A DNA stretch of 64,000 nucleotides. It comes from Schizochytrium sp. TIO01. Lineage: Eukaryota; Sar; Bigyra; Thraustochytrida; Thraustochytriidae. Positions 13,199 to 24,200 of the stretch are shown here, in pieces. Under the pieces are notes generated by a model, which saw only the letters and a list, made by a program, of their open reading frames with translations, ran no database searches and was not told the DNA's origin. Both the position numbers and the translations under genes were made by a program. Numbering within the stretch: position 1 is the stretch's first letter; each line of letters begins with the position of its first letter. Where the stretch lies: the NCBI GenBank assembly GCA_004764695.1, contig SMSO01000033.1, positions 1,441,001-1,505,000 of the forward strand, given 5' to 3'.

Positions 13199-14600
13199 AT
13201 GGGCGCCTCGTGGTCAGAGACGAACAGCGAAGAAGCAAGTAATCCAAGTCCACTATCGTCTCAAGCAGTCTCTTCTGCTGTGCATGTCCATGTTGATGCT
13301 GAGGAGCCAGTTTCCTCGTCGGGGCTTTTCGAAGACTCTAGTAATCTTGATACTGGCCTCCGCTGCTGTATCTGTGAGGCAAACGCTGTCGATCCTTGCG
13401 TAGCTATCGCTTGCCGCCACGTTTATTGTCGGCAGTGTATTGTGAACTACCTTCTTTCCCGAGGCACTCGGCTCGAACAAATCTGCCCTGCGTGTTTAAC
13501 ACCAGTCTCTGTTTATCAAATTGTTGTCATCAACTCTCGGAAGCTTTTACGCGAACGAGATATTCCGACCATCTATGGCTCGACATACAGGTCAAGTCCA
13601 GCGAGTGCTTTTGGCGACCTCTATTTTAGTGCCGACGAATGCTACATGCGAAATAAATCCCTCATTGATGAAACAAAAATACTCTTCTTCGACGATGGAG
13701 CAGAGGTTCCAGCACGAATACATTTCGAAAATTGGTATTATAATTCATCCTCAAGGGTGTTCGAAGGTACTCTTGATTTTGGAACCCAGCATTATTTCAG
13801 AAAGGCTTCTAAGTTGCGAATGAAACTCAAGTTTCTCGATAGCTTTGATGCTGTGGAGGAAGGCGAGATTAAGCGCTTCGATCGCGAAGGAAACGAAATG
13901 GTTCCATACGTGATCGAACGGGATTCAATTCTTCGATGGCAGCGAATCAAGAAGTCAATCTATGATAATGACTCTATTTATTATCTTGAGTTGCAGGTCC
14001 CATGGCTTATGGAGCAAATTGCTGGGTTTGTTGCTCTCTTTGCCCGCTGGTACTATGGAATTTCCTATAGAACCTGTTATAGAGACTATCAGAAGCCGTA
14101 TCCCAGCTGAGTCGATTGGTCTAGGCTCCTTTCATTTTTCGCGCAGTGGGTCTTATGTAGACTTTTCACGGTCAACACAACTTCTTGCACAAGGGATGCC
14201 TCGCTATGTTCGTTTCATGCACGAGAATTTTGACCCTATTTCCAGGATCTTTGAAGGCGCTGTGGAAATGCCTCTGGAAAACGGACCATTATTTATAGTT
14301 CATTATCACCTGGTTTTTGATGCATCTCTGAGTAAAATTGTGGATGGTGAGCATAAATTTTACCAAGTTTTGCGGCCAATCTTATCCGGAGATGTGCTTA
14401 CGCAAAAATACAGCAACATAGCCCAGGGCCAACTGTATTTACTCGAAGAGAAACACTATGGATTTGGTCCTGATGACATTTTGCGATTCCGTGCCATGTG
14501 TCCATGGCAAGACATCGTGCCGCCACCTCCACCTCCATCCCGATCAGATCCAGCTCCCACAGAAACACCCCAATCAGGAGGCGCAACTGATGCATCATAA
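13199..14600 (+). CDS. RING-finger protein with two copies of the same module (paralogue 2), putative N-myristoylation; frame broken near 14062
   Basis: This paralogue of the gene at 5521 has a much shorter N-terminus. The start at 13199 (ACCATGGGC) gives MGASWS, which fits the N-myristoylation consensus (Gly2, Ser6). The RING is at about residues 58-101 (CCIC, then CRHVYCRQC, then CPAC). Module copy A (about 134-264) has LYFSADECY and SRVFEGTL. Copy B (about 306-440) has FHFSRSGSY, SRIFEGAV and LVFDASL. The C-terminus is Pro-rich. The first frame stops at 14108-14110. The frame one base on (PIEPVIETI onward) runs to 14600. Comparison with paralogue 1 (MGIPNWMFQEL against YGI/PIEPVIETI) puts the extra base in TTT at 14061-14063. 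The corrected length is about 466 residues. It is likely a membrane-associated E3 ligase; substrates are unknown. Confidence 0.82.
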
Positions 14601-14787
14601 GTTAGTGTTGGTTTATTGTTTTGTACAAAAGGTAGTAGAACCATAAATCCTTAGGTTCTTTTTTCTTAAATTTGGATAATCGTTAACATTACCATTAATT
14701 TTGTTTCTATTTTTTTTAATAATTTTATGTGCGATTATGTGACTACTGTCTGACTTTCTTCTCATCTAGCAGTCAAGAGAGCAATAG

Positions 14788-16044
14788 CTAAACATTTGAA
14801 GCGGAGTTGATGCACTCACGGCTCGCTACAGTCGGTGCGCTGCGCAAGCTGCGCAAAATTGAGGCCAGTAAGCCATCAATTTGCTCAACAGTATTGTGGC
14901 AGTGAAGGATAATTCGTAAGCGCTCCTCACCTTTGGGCACAGTTGGACTGCGGATAGGCATTACATCAAAACCATCCGCCTGTAGGTTTTGAGACACACG
15001 TATCACCTCCTTATTTCCAGGAACAAGAATACCTTGAACAGCCGAAGGAGACACTAACGCAGCTTGTGCAAGTTCTGGCTCTTTCGCGAGGCCGTCCTGG
15101 AAAGCCTTGATAAGAGTGCCTAGCTGATCCTGGCGCTGGGCAGCCTCGCGCTCCATAACACGGTGCGAAGCTATTATATACGCAACAGAGTGGGCCGCAA
15201 GTGCCGTGGAGTAGATCAACGGACGGCAGTAATTAATCATATACTCTCGCAGAATTGATGGGCCAATCAAAGCTGCCCCGTGCACGCCTGGGGCTTTTCC
15301 AAAAGTGCATACCTTGCAAAAGATCTCTTCGTCAAGACCCAGGGCACTCACGAGTCCGCGACCACCACTTCCAAAAACTCCGACCCCATGGGCTTCATCA
15401 ACCACCAGACTTGCTCCAAACTCTTTGCAAATAGCACAAAGCTCCTCTAGCGGTGCACAGTGGCCATCCATGGAATACACCGACTCAACAGACACCAAGA
15501 CGTTGCCAATGGACTCGTCAGCAGCCAACTCAGAAAGAACTTTGCGAAGGTCCTCACAGTCATTGTGAAGAAATGGGCGTGAAGTTCCACGAGAAAGTCG
15601 TAAGCCCTCCCGGACCGAATTATGCATAAGCTCGTCAAAGACTACGACATCTCCTTTTTGAGGAACGCAGGAAAAAAGTCCAAGATTAAGGTCATATCCT
15701 GCGTTGAACAGTAGGGCGGACTCGCCACGGTAAAAAGTCTTAAGATAATCCTCAGCTTGCTCATGATATTTGGAATTGCCAGAGAGCAAACGGGACCCTG
15801 TAGAGCCCAGCCTAACCCCGTCCCATGATGTTTTAGCACGCGCGTACTCCTCGTCTGCCTCGCGCTCCAGACTTTCGCTGGCTGCCAGGCTTAAGTAGTC
15901 ATTGCTTGAAAAGTCCACCAGACCAATCTTCTCTTTGGCATCGCGGCCTGTGAGCCTGCGCAACAAACCCTCCTCCTTTCTGCGATCCAAAGGTTTTTGC
16001 AGCGTCGCTAATAGCCCGCTGCCTGGCCCTGCTGCGCGAATCAT
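14788..16044 (-). CDS. bioF-like: 8-amino-7-oxononanoate synthase-like alpha-oxoamine synthase (BioF type)
   Basis: A PLP enzyme of 418 residues in the alpha-oxoamine synthase family. BioF condenses pimeloyl-thioester with alanine in biotin synthesis. The N-terminal DFSSNDYLSLA motif is present, as are the glycine-rich GSTGSRLLSGN substrate loop, the PLP-ring motif VDEAHGVGVFG and the Schiff-base lysine Lys250 in TFGKAPGVHG. It is complete and intron-free. Family relatives include 2-amino-3-ketobutyrate ligase and 5-aminolevulinate synthase; overall motif spelling favours BioF, but substrate is not proven by sequence alone. The N-terminal 35 residues are Arg-rich and could target an organelle. 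The C-terminus (SNV) is not a peroxisomal PTS1, unlike many plant and fungal BioF enzymes. It converges with the RING gene, whose stop is 187 bases away. Confidence 0.85.
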   Translation of the reverse strand: MIRAAGPGSGLLATLQKPLDRRKEEGLLRRLTGRDAKEKIGLVDFSSNDYLSLAASESLEREADEEYARAKTSWDGVRLGSTGSRLLSGNSKYHEQAEDYLKTFYRGESALLFNAGYDLNLGLFSCVPQKGDVVVFDELMHNSVREGLRLSRGTSRPFLHNDCEDLRKVLSELAADESIGNVLVSVESVYSMDGHCAPLEELCAICKEFGASLVVDEAHGVGVFGSGGRGLVSALGLDEEIFCKVCTFGKAPGVHGAALIGPSILREYMINYCRPLIYSTALAAHSVAYIIASHRVMEREAAQRQDQLGTLIKAFQDGLAKEPELAQAALVSPSAVQGILVPGNKEVIRVSQNLQADGFDVMPIRSPTVPKGEERLRIILHCHNTVEQIDGLLASILRSLRSAPTVASRECINSASNV

Positions 16045-18298
16045 GCGCCTCAGTTTGACAATTCACTGGAATGCTAGCTGTGCTGCTTTGGCTAAAACCA
16101 AGATTGCTCGATCCAAATCAAGAATCGCTTTTTGTTTCCCTTCAAGTTGTATAAAGTTGAAAACTAGTACGTAGCGTAGTACCTACTAATACTTCCTACT
16201 TTACTGCCGGACTGTTCGAGCTTAGCAAGATTCCCACAAAAAAAAAGAAGCCACCTGCGCGCAAGAACCCGGGTGCCAGTAACAACCAGGAGCGTGCCTT
16301 TTACTAGCGAAGCAGACCAGCAACAACCTAATGAGATAATCACAACTCTGTGAAAAGAGAAGAGTAATTGATGTCTGATATTTGAATGGGGTTCTACCAG
16401 GCCTATATTACAAGTACCCGCGAAATATTGTTTTGGTCCAGGATCTTGGCCTTATTCAGAATTTCTTTTTTGGTCAAGGGGAGAAGGAGTATTTACAGAG
16501 GGGGCATTGCGACTTGCTCAAGCTATGCTACAAACAAGGCGAGGTTTTAAACCCTTTAGGAGAGTCGTGGTTTCCTCCTACTCTCAGGTTTTAGTATTTC
16601 GGTGTTTTGGTATGATTTATTTCGAGTTGTCTTTTTTTTCTTTTCTTTTTTCAAGTTTTATTGGGAGTGAAGTAGGCACGCCAAGTCAATCAATACCTCT
16701 TCTAGTTCAATGAATGGAGCCATCATGAATATTTGTTATGTGCTCCAGGTACTGACGAAGAAAATAACTATCTGGCAACTAGGTCCAGAAAATGTAAAGT
16801 TTAAGTTTATAGAACTATATAACTGTTTGAATTGAGAACAATAAAGAAAACCCAAACACTGGAACTGTCACAAACAGCCCTCCTCTCGAAAGACAAATCG
16901 GCCTGAAGTATGGTTCTCCGAACAGATATTTCTGTGGTAAGAGAGCTAGGAAGCTAAAATCTCATTATAGAACCTAGATTATATTAAGTTCTATGGTGCA
17001 TCAACTTGAGCAAGATATGGCACGGTGAAAACTAGTGTTTAGTAGTTTTTCCGCTTTTCAATCAAAAGTAAGGAGCGACACATTTTATGTACATGCTACA
17101 GCCAACCTTCTTGTATCAAGACCCTTCTATTGCGACAGATATACTGGCAGGAATCCTTGCCACTACAACCGTTTTCCAAAGAACTTAATCTTTGCGAAAT
17201 AGAGCCTGCTTAGGTCTGGATGATTTCGTTCTCCAAGTCTCTATAAAGATTTACCCTCCAGAGTCATATAGAGGTTGTGTAGATTCATTCTTTGCCTTGT
17301 TCAACCTATGAACAGACTTGCTTTATTATCTGTTCTGTGACACTCATCGCCATTTTTATATCCAACGTGGTTCAGGGCACCATATGTACTACTACCGCTA
17401 GTGCAACTCCTATTACTTGAAGTACAAGTTCTCAAAAGACCCTGAAGTTGATATCATCATCTGAGAAGGTGTAGACCTGGCTGTTGGAGTCATCAATAAT
17501 ACCTACCTAGCACTAATACTAATGCATAAACACCACCTAGTAGGGGCCTACGAGCAGTTCCTTTTTACGCTGCTTAGCACTTGCTAACTCTATATAGCAG
17601 TTTTCTCTGGGATGATAGATAGATCTGTACGTGCGGTGGACCAGGGACTTTGCTGTTTCCTATATAAGCACTTGACAGTCTACTTTGCAAGCTGACAATG
17701 TGTACATCCAGCAGTCCAACCTAGTGGAGAGGAGCCGCAGGCAGGGATATTAAGGCAGAGGAGACGCGCAAAGCCAAAAACGAGAAGGAGAAAGAAAGAA
17801 AGAAGAAAGAAAGAAAGACCGGAGTCCTGGGAAGAAGGAGAGGGAAAGAAAAGAGAAAGAAAAGAAAAGAAATGCCCTAGGATAAACCATAGGAGACGAA
17901 TAGTGCCCAGCGAGACGAAAAGCAAAAGAAAAGCGTGGAAGAAAGCAGAAGGAAAACCTAAAAGCAAATAAATAAGCAGACACAGACAGACAGATACAGT
18001 AACATCTCTGTTTTTGACTTCTTTACAAACAAAGATAGATAGAGGCGAAAGGGAGGAAAGAGAGAAAGAGAGAAGAAGGCAGACGGAAACAGGAAAGCGA
18101 GCGAGCGCGAGGAAGGCTTGCAGACTGACGGCTCGGAGCAGAGGCAAAAGGCGGCACAGTGCAGGGAAGAGATCCTCTTGGCGCAGAGGGAGGCACAGAG
18201 CCCGAGGAGGCCTCGCTCTGGACTGGCCCGGCCAATCGGGCGCCAGATTGGCCGATTCTGCGGGTGGATTTGGAGCTAGCTTTGACCCGGAAGCCGTC
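16045..18298. other. Divergent intergenic region between BioF-like and BEACH genes
   Basis: No supportable gene is seen. The BioF side carries a GTACCTACTAAT sequence at 16179-16190. From about 17.75 to 18.1 kb the + strand is strongly purine-rich, and after 18.1 kb it becomes GC-rich up to the BEACH start at 18299, so this end is probably the 5' leader of that gene. The open frame opposite (17680-18492, minus strand) is an artefact of the purine tract. Confidence 0.5.
17780..17873 (+). repeat. Polypurine (GAAA/GAAG) tract
   Basis: About 94 bases are almost all purine on the + strand, built from GAAA, GAAG and GGGA units with one short interruption (CCGGAGTCCTGG). It lies about 430 bases upstream of the BEACH start codon. 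Such tracts can act as promoter elements or form triplex DNA; neither is shown here. Confidence 0.75.
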
Positions 18299-21200
18299 AT
18301 GGATGCAGAAACTCCGGCCGCGCAGAACCCGCAACGGCAACGACAACAAGGGGAACCACGGATGAGCAAGCATGACGGGGATGAAGGACTCAAAGCAAGG
18401 CCAAGGGTGTCCTGGCCTGATCGCGGGAGAGAGAACGGGCCCGGATCAGACGCACAAGCTACAATGCCAACGCTGAGGCTAGTTCCCCTCAACGATGAGA
18501 CTGGAGCAAGCGACGCAGAGGAGGATGGTGAAGAACACAGCGATGGGGAGGTAGGCGACGAACGGGTCCAAGGTCAACGGCAGACAGGAGCAGCCATTAG
18601 CGCGATCACTCAGGAATCTGAGCGCAAGAACGGAACTCTAGATTCTGATTCTTTTTCTTCCATCGCAGGCTCAAACTTCCATGCGAGTTCAAATTCAAAT
18701 TCAAATTCAAAATTCAAATTCAAATTTAAATATAAATGTAAAACAGGGATTGCTAAAACCTGAAGTTTTAAATTTGGAGTCGAATTCAAAATCTCTGAAC
18801 TTGAATTTGAATGCAGGAAACCCAATTTTGAAAAAGAACCCGAGCCTAGGAAACTTAGATCTGAGCGCCACCAGTTCTGTAGAAACAAACTCAGGTTTTC
18901 CTGCTCAGAGCTTGCCGATCAGTCGGCAGGTTAACGGCGAGGAGACCAAGTCACTGCGCAAGTCGGGGTCATCGGGCTCGCTAAGGGCCACACCTGATGG
19001 CGGATGGCGTAGCATGTCTCCAGGGAGCACCGGAAGCACGGAGAACGATTGGCAGAGTGTGGGCTACTCACCAGCCATCACGGCAGTGAAAAACCCGAGC
19101 CCTGGCACCAGTATGCCTGAGCTCAAGATGGACAACTCCATTGCGCTCCCACCTGTCGCTCCAAGAGAAGGGCCATCTGCGCCCACAGCAAGCCGGAGCC
19201 TTCGCGACAGTGACGCCACCATTGCAAGCTCGGCGGCCCTCTCAGCGGGAAGGAGAACTGGACCAATGAACGGTGCAGATTTGCTCTTCCCTCCATTCAG
19301 ACACCGGGATTCAAATACAGAATGTTCATCGACAATGAGCGGGAGCGGGGGCTCCACATCAGCTGTCCACACGAGTATTATAGGCAATCATTCTGCTGCC
19401 GCCACTAACAACGGCAACAATGGATTGAACCAGCACAATTATAGCAATGGCATTAGCAATAGTACCTCACCGTTGGGCCCGTCAGGATCGTTTGTAAATA
19501 GCGAGGTACCCTCTCTGTCAAGGAATGGCCATGGTCACCTAGGCCCGGGGTTTGCGCCACAGGGAAATATCCATAGTTCATTTCTCTCCACGGCATTTGG
19601 TGGGCTCTCTTTATCCAATAATATAACTTCACCAGCCCTAAAAGCAACGACGCCAACAGTAGCACTTGACAATAATAAATTGGAAGAGAATAAAAGCTCA
19701 TCTGCCATTATGACCATTATGACGAGCTCGCGTCATGAAAAGTCTATAATTACAGATTCAAAAAATGTGGTAAGCCCAGCACAAATATTTGAAGGCGCAC
19801 GTGAAACAAAAGAGCGAACAGATCGTGATAAGCAGACTAGTGTGGATGAATCAGGGTGGTTTGACCGCATCAGTCGGATGTGCAATGACGACCCTGTACG
19901 GGCCCTTGACACAATCTTTGACTTTCTTGTTGACCGACATTATTACACTGTACCAGGTGAAGGGCGCACTTTACCAATCATGCAAAAACCTCGTGAGCTT
20001 GATTTTATATTCTTCCAGCTTTTGAAGCGTCTCAATGCTTCACCAAAATTGCAAACGCTTCTGCTCAAACGATTATGCGAACTTGCAGTCTGGAATGAAT
20101 CAAGCCTAAATTTGTGCTGTCAGGAACAACTTCTAGAGCGTGCGCTGGCAACGTTTTTTGATAACGCAAGTGTATCCTCAGTAGCTGCCGACTGGAGTCT
20201 TGCAGATTTGAAACCTCAGGTTCTCAAAGAGTTACTCCGTTTCTTTGTTGTTCTCGGAACGCAAACCTTTTCTAATACTGCGCTATCAAGTGTTTGCGTG
20301 CCATTACGACGCTGGTCTTCTTTAATGCCCAAGGCACGCTATAACGGAATATATGCTATCGAGCTGCTTCGCTCGGTTTTGCTTTCTTCTGCTCAAACAC
20401 GTTCACCTCGTGAATATCTAGACTTTCGGCCAGATTCTACTTCCTCATCGTCTAGTTCACAAGCTAGTGTAATGCATATTAATACGCAAGGACTTGTAGC
20501 TGAAAATGTCTTATTGTGGCCAGCTGACGGTTTTACTTTTGCAATATGGTTTAGGGAGCAAGGCGCGACAACACCGATTTCGGGTATCCAAACAACTTCG
20601 AACTCGAAAAGTACTGACAACTCACCTTTGACACCTGGATTCGAGGATATTCTCCGTCATGAACTACGTGGAGAGTCCACGCGTGCTCAGAATTGGCGTC
20701 CCAGTAATTCTACAAACGTAGGAAACAATCTTCCAAGCGATTCTGCCTCGACGCAACTAAATTCAAATGTTGTTATATTCAGTTTGCGGTCCCCACAAAC
20801 AGGCGAAGGAATCGAACTAAGCCTTGAAGACTCGAGTAATACTTCGAGTTATGACCAAAACGACTTGTCAATACTCTGCAAAAACATTATCGTGCGCACT
20901 TATTCTGCTGATGCTCAAGGAACTGGAAAACTTCACGACACGGTAAAAGTCAAAGATGTCATTCTACCAACAAGCTGCTCTCAAAATATCAGTGGGTGGC
21001 ATTGGTTAAGCATCACTCTTAAACCTGCAGGATACATGTGGACCCGCCCACAACTCTCCATTTATGTTGATGCACAAAAACTTTATTCTGGACAATTGCT
21101 GGTTCCGCAATTTACCCCAACAACTCGTTTTGCCCTAGCTGTTGGTGTTTCTGCTTTGAGCACACGAACTGAATTTAGCAACAATTCTCACTCAGCGTTT

Positions 21201-24200
21201 CGCGGTCAAGTGGCCCGTGTCATGATGCTGAAGAAACCACTTCCAGAGGATGTTATTTGGAACCTCTGCGATCTTCACACGCGCTCTGATAGCTCTGCAC
21301 TCCTTCCTGTGGCTGCACTTGAATCAAGTGAGCCTACGTCCCGCCCTGACCCTCTTAGCGGCGGTAGTGCACCGTTACACGGCCCAGTGCCTTTGCCAGG
21401 GTCCTCATCACCGTGGTCGACGGCATCCTTCCTTTCTACTGGCGTTTCTGCCGAGGATACGTCTCAGAAAAAGGCGACAATATACATGCCTGCTACTGCG
21501 ACCTCAGTACCACCCGAGATGTACACTAACCACGATAGCTCTTTGCACCGTACCTGGGATAGTCTTCGCTCTGACATACGTGAATACTTTGTGGAACATG
21601 CTCAAGCCAGCCGATGGGAACGTCTTCCTGCCAAACTGCACAATACAACAATTTTCTCATGGGACGCCAAGCACGTGCGGCGCTCCTCCTCCACGAAAAA
21701 CATGGTGTATTGTATGGATGCTGGCCCACACGGATTGCAAGGAATTTTTTTCCAAGACAAAATCCGTGTTGTTCATCGGCGATTATTTAGTGATGTATTT
21801 GCCAGTGTTGGAGGCATTCTTCGTCTCTTCCCACTGCTTTTGGAGTGTGTACATTTACCTGGGCATTCTACTTCTTCCTGTAGCGTCGATGCAGCCCTGG
21901 CCACTCGCATTATTGCCTTGCTTGCGGATCTCGTCTCTTTTGAACTTTGCCAGGGGATATCCACTCGCCGTGCAGGGCATTTATGGTTTATACAGGGTGA
22001 AAGAGTGCTTGATCTACTTCACACAGTGTTATTAAGTTGTTGTGCCGATGCTCTGCTTCCTGACACAATAATGGCACTCGCAAGCCTAGTTGATGCCGCT
22101 TCACTTATGTATTGCCACGGCACAGATGTTATACTACCACGTCCTGCATCTAACCATTCCAAAAGTTTGCCTTTGGGAGTACGCCAGCAACCTGCCTTCG
22201 TGCAGACAGACCATTATGATACATCATCACCGATCAAGTGCCAGAAACCCTCTACTCAAGAAGGGCTACATTCCATTGCAGGCTACGGTGCGCACCTCGT
22301 ACCGGCTGACCAGTGTCTTCTCACTGCGTCTGTGCGGTTATTATTTGATTTTGCTATTTGGTCGAGTGCATCTTTTGCTGTGCAAGCTGTTTTATTCCAA
22401 GTATTGCATCATCATTTAAGCACTCGCTACGACCTTATTCGCAGGGCTGTTGGTGTTCGACCTTTGCTTGATGCACTTCGCTTTTACTATTACTTGCCTG
22501 AGGAGAGTGGGCACCCATATACTGTAGATCGCCGCCCATGTAAGCTCGAACTTTCTCGTGATGACATTCTTGCGTGCCGGCAAGCGCTTCTCGGTTTGAT
22601 TGATGCTATGCTTTGTGGTGGTCAACAGTATGGCCCGGATCGACTTGCTCCAATGTACATTAGTCCTCTTGGGGATAGTAACTCAGGTAGAACATCCTCT
22701 CCGGTGAACCCTATTGCGGTACCCATTTGGAGCCTATTCCGAAACCTTGGATTGGTTGCTCTTGGGAGTCTGTCTCATATAAAGAAATTGAATGCCTTTT
22801 GGAATTCTGTCAAGCTCAAAAGGGTAACTTTGGTCAGCTTAAAGACACTCTGCGTTTTATAATCTCATTTATAAGTCGTACACGTGATCAACGCATACCC
22901 GGTGTATTAGATCATATCAGGGCACAAGGGAACTTATTCTCTCTTTGGGATTTGCTTGCATCGCCAAATGATGAGATTCAACTATTAGCAATTGATCTCA
23001 TCCATGTGTACACTATCCGAACCGGCCGATCTAAGGAACCTCGCGGGCTGATGGTTGACGGATCAGTTGATGCTGTTGATAGTCTTTTTTGTTTTGATGT
23101 GGAACATGCAGCACTTATGCGAAAGTATCTCACAAAATCAGGTGCCGCTATTTCGACTAGATGTACTGTCGACGCTATCCTTGCGTTTTCTCTCGGTGTT
23201 GACTTTGATTCAAATGGCTTTTGCCAGGCATCTTGGCTAGGTGATATTTCGATGCATTGCCCATCAGAGGTTATTATTTACCCACTGGCTATACGCGTTT
23301 TCTTTGGAGTACTCCTTGCAGACTGCACGCCAGCAGAAGTACGTCTACATGGTTTAAAACGTATCTTCTACTTACTTGATCTTAGCGATTCCCGCAAAGC
23401 TCTTCAAAACGTGACTTTAGTGACGCGCCTGAAAGGCTGGGAATCTTGGCTCCTCGGTTTGGCACATACCCGTGACGCTAGTGGTTACAATTATGGGCCA
23501 CTCTGGAATAGTGTACGAAACAGCGCTCTCGAAACTATGAGCTTGTGTTTATTTCACCGTATGACTGGTCTGTCAAGTCTTGGTGTCGCTTCTTCAAACG
23601 GCCCACCGGCTAGTTTAGCTCAACAGCGTCAGCGATCCTCTGGGCATATTCATGTGCCTTCAACTCCAAATACTAGTTCAGGACATTCTGTTGTGGGTGC
23701 GAATTCTCATGATGAAAGTTTCCATTCGCTTTGGAACGCTCTTAGCTATATTGATTCAGAAACCAAACATCATGGTCTCGACCAAACTTCACTTATTCGA
23801 ACTCATCTGCTGAATAAGCTTCTGCTTCGAGCAATTCAGCTCTTGAGGCAAGCCGATGCTGGCATGCCTGGGTCCTCAGACACTGCATCTCGTTCTCGAG
23901 AACAGCTAAAACTTCTCTGCCGGGCCGGGTGTGAAGAGCTCTTACGCTCAAGAGGTACTTTAACAGGGTGTCACGATGATGATGAACAACCAGATTTGCA
24001 TCGCTCAGCTTCGGCGGATGTTGCCTTGTCAGACCTGGCAATTGCGACAACTCAGGTCATTGCAAAACTTTTCTCTCAGCCCCAAGGCGCTCAAGAAATT
24101 CAATTGCAACGAGATGGACGATCAAAACTTTTCGCATTACAGGAGGCTAGTTACTCAAGGTGGAGCCAGTCTTTGCAGAGAGTTTCACCAAAATTTCTCG

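Noticed and set aside
17680-18492. 270-codon minus-strand open frame rich in Leu, Phe and Ser
   Set aside because: It is the complement of the purine tract, which has few stop codons on that strand, and overlaps the BEACH N-terminus.
22699-22727. A 29-base GT-AG intron that would mend the BEACH frame
   Set aside because: It would replace the natural-looking segment SLFRNLGLVALG with an unlikely Pro/Trp-rich one; a single-base indel explains the join better.
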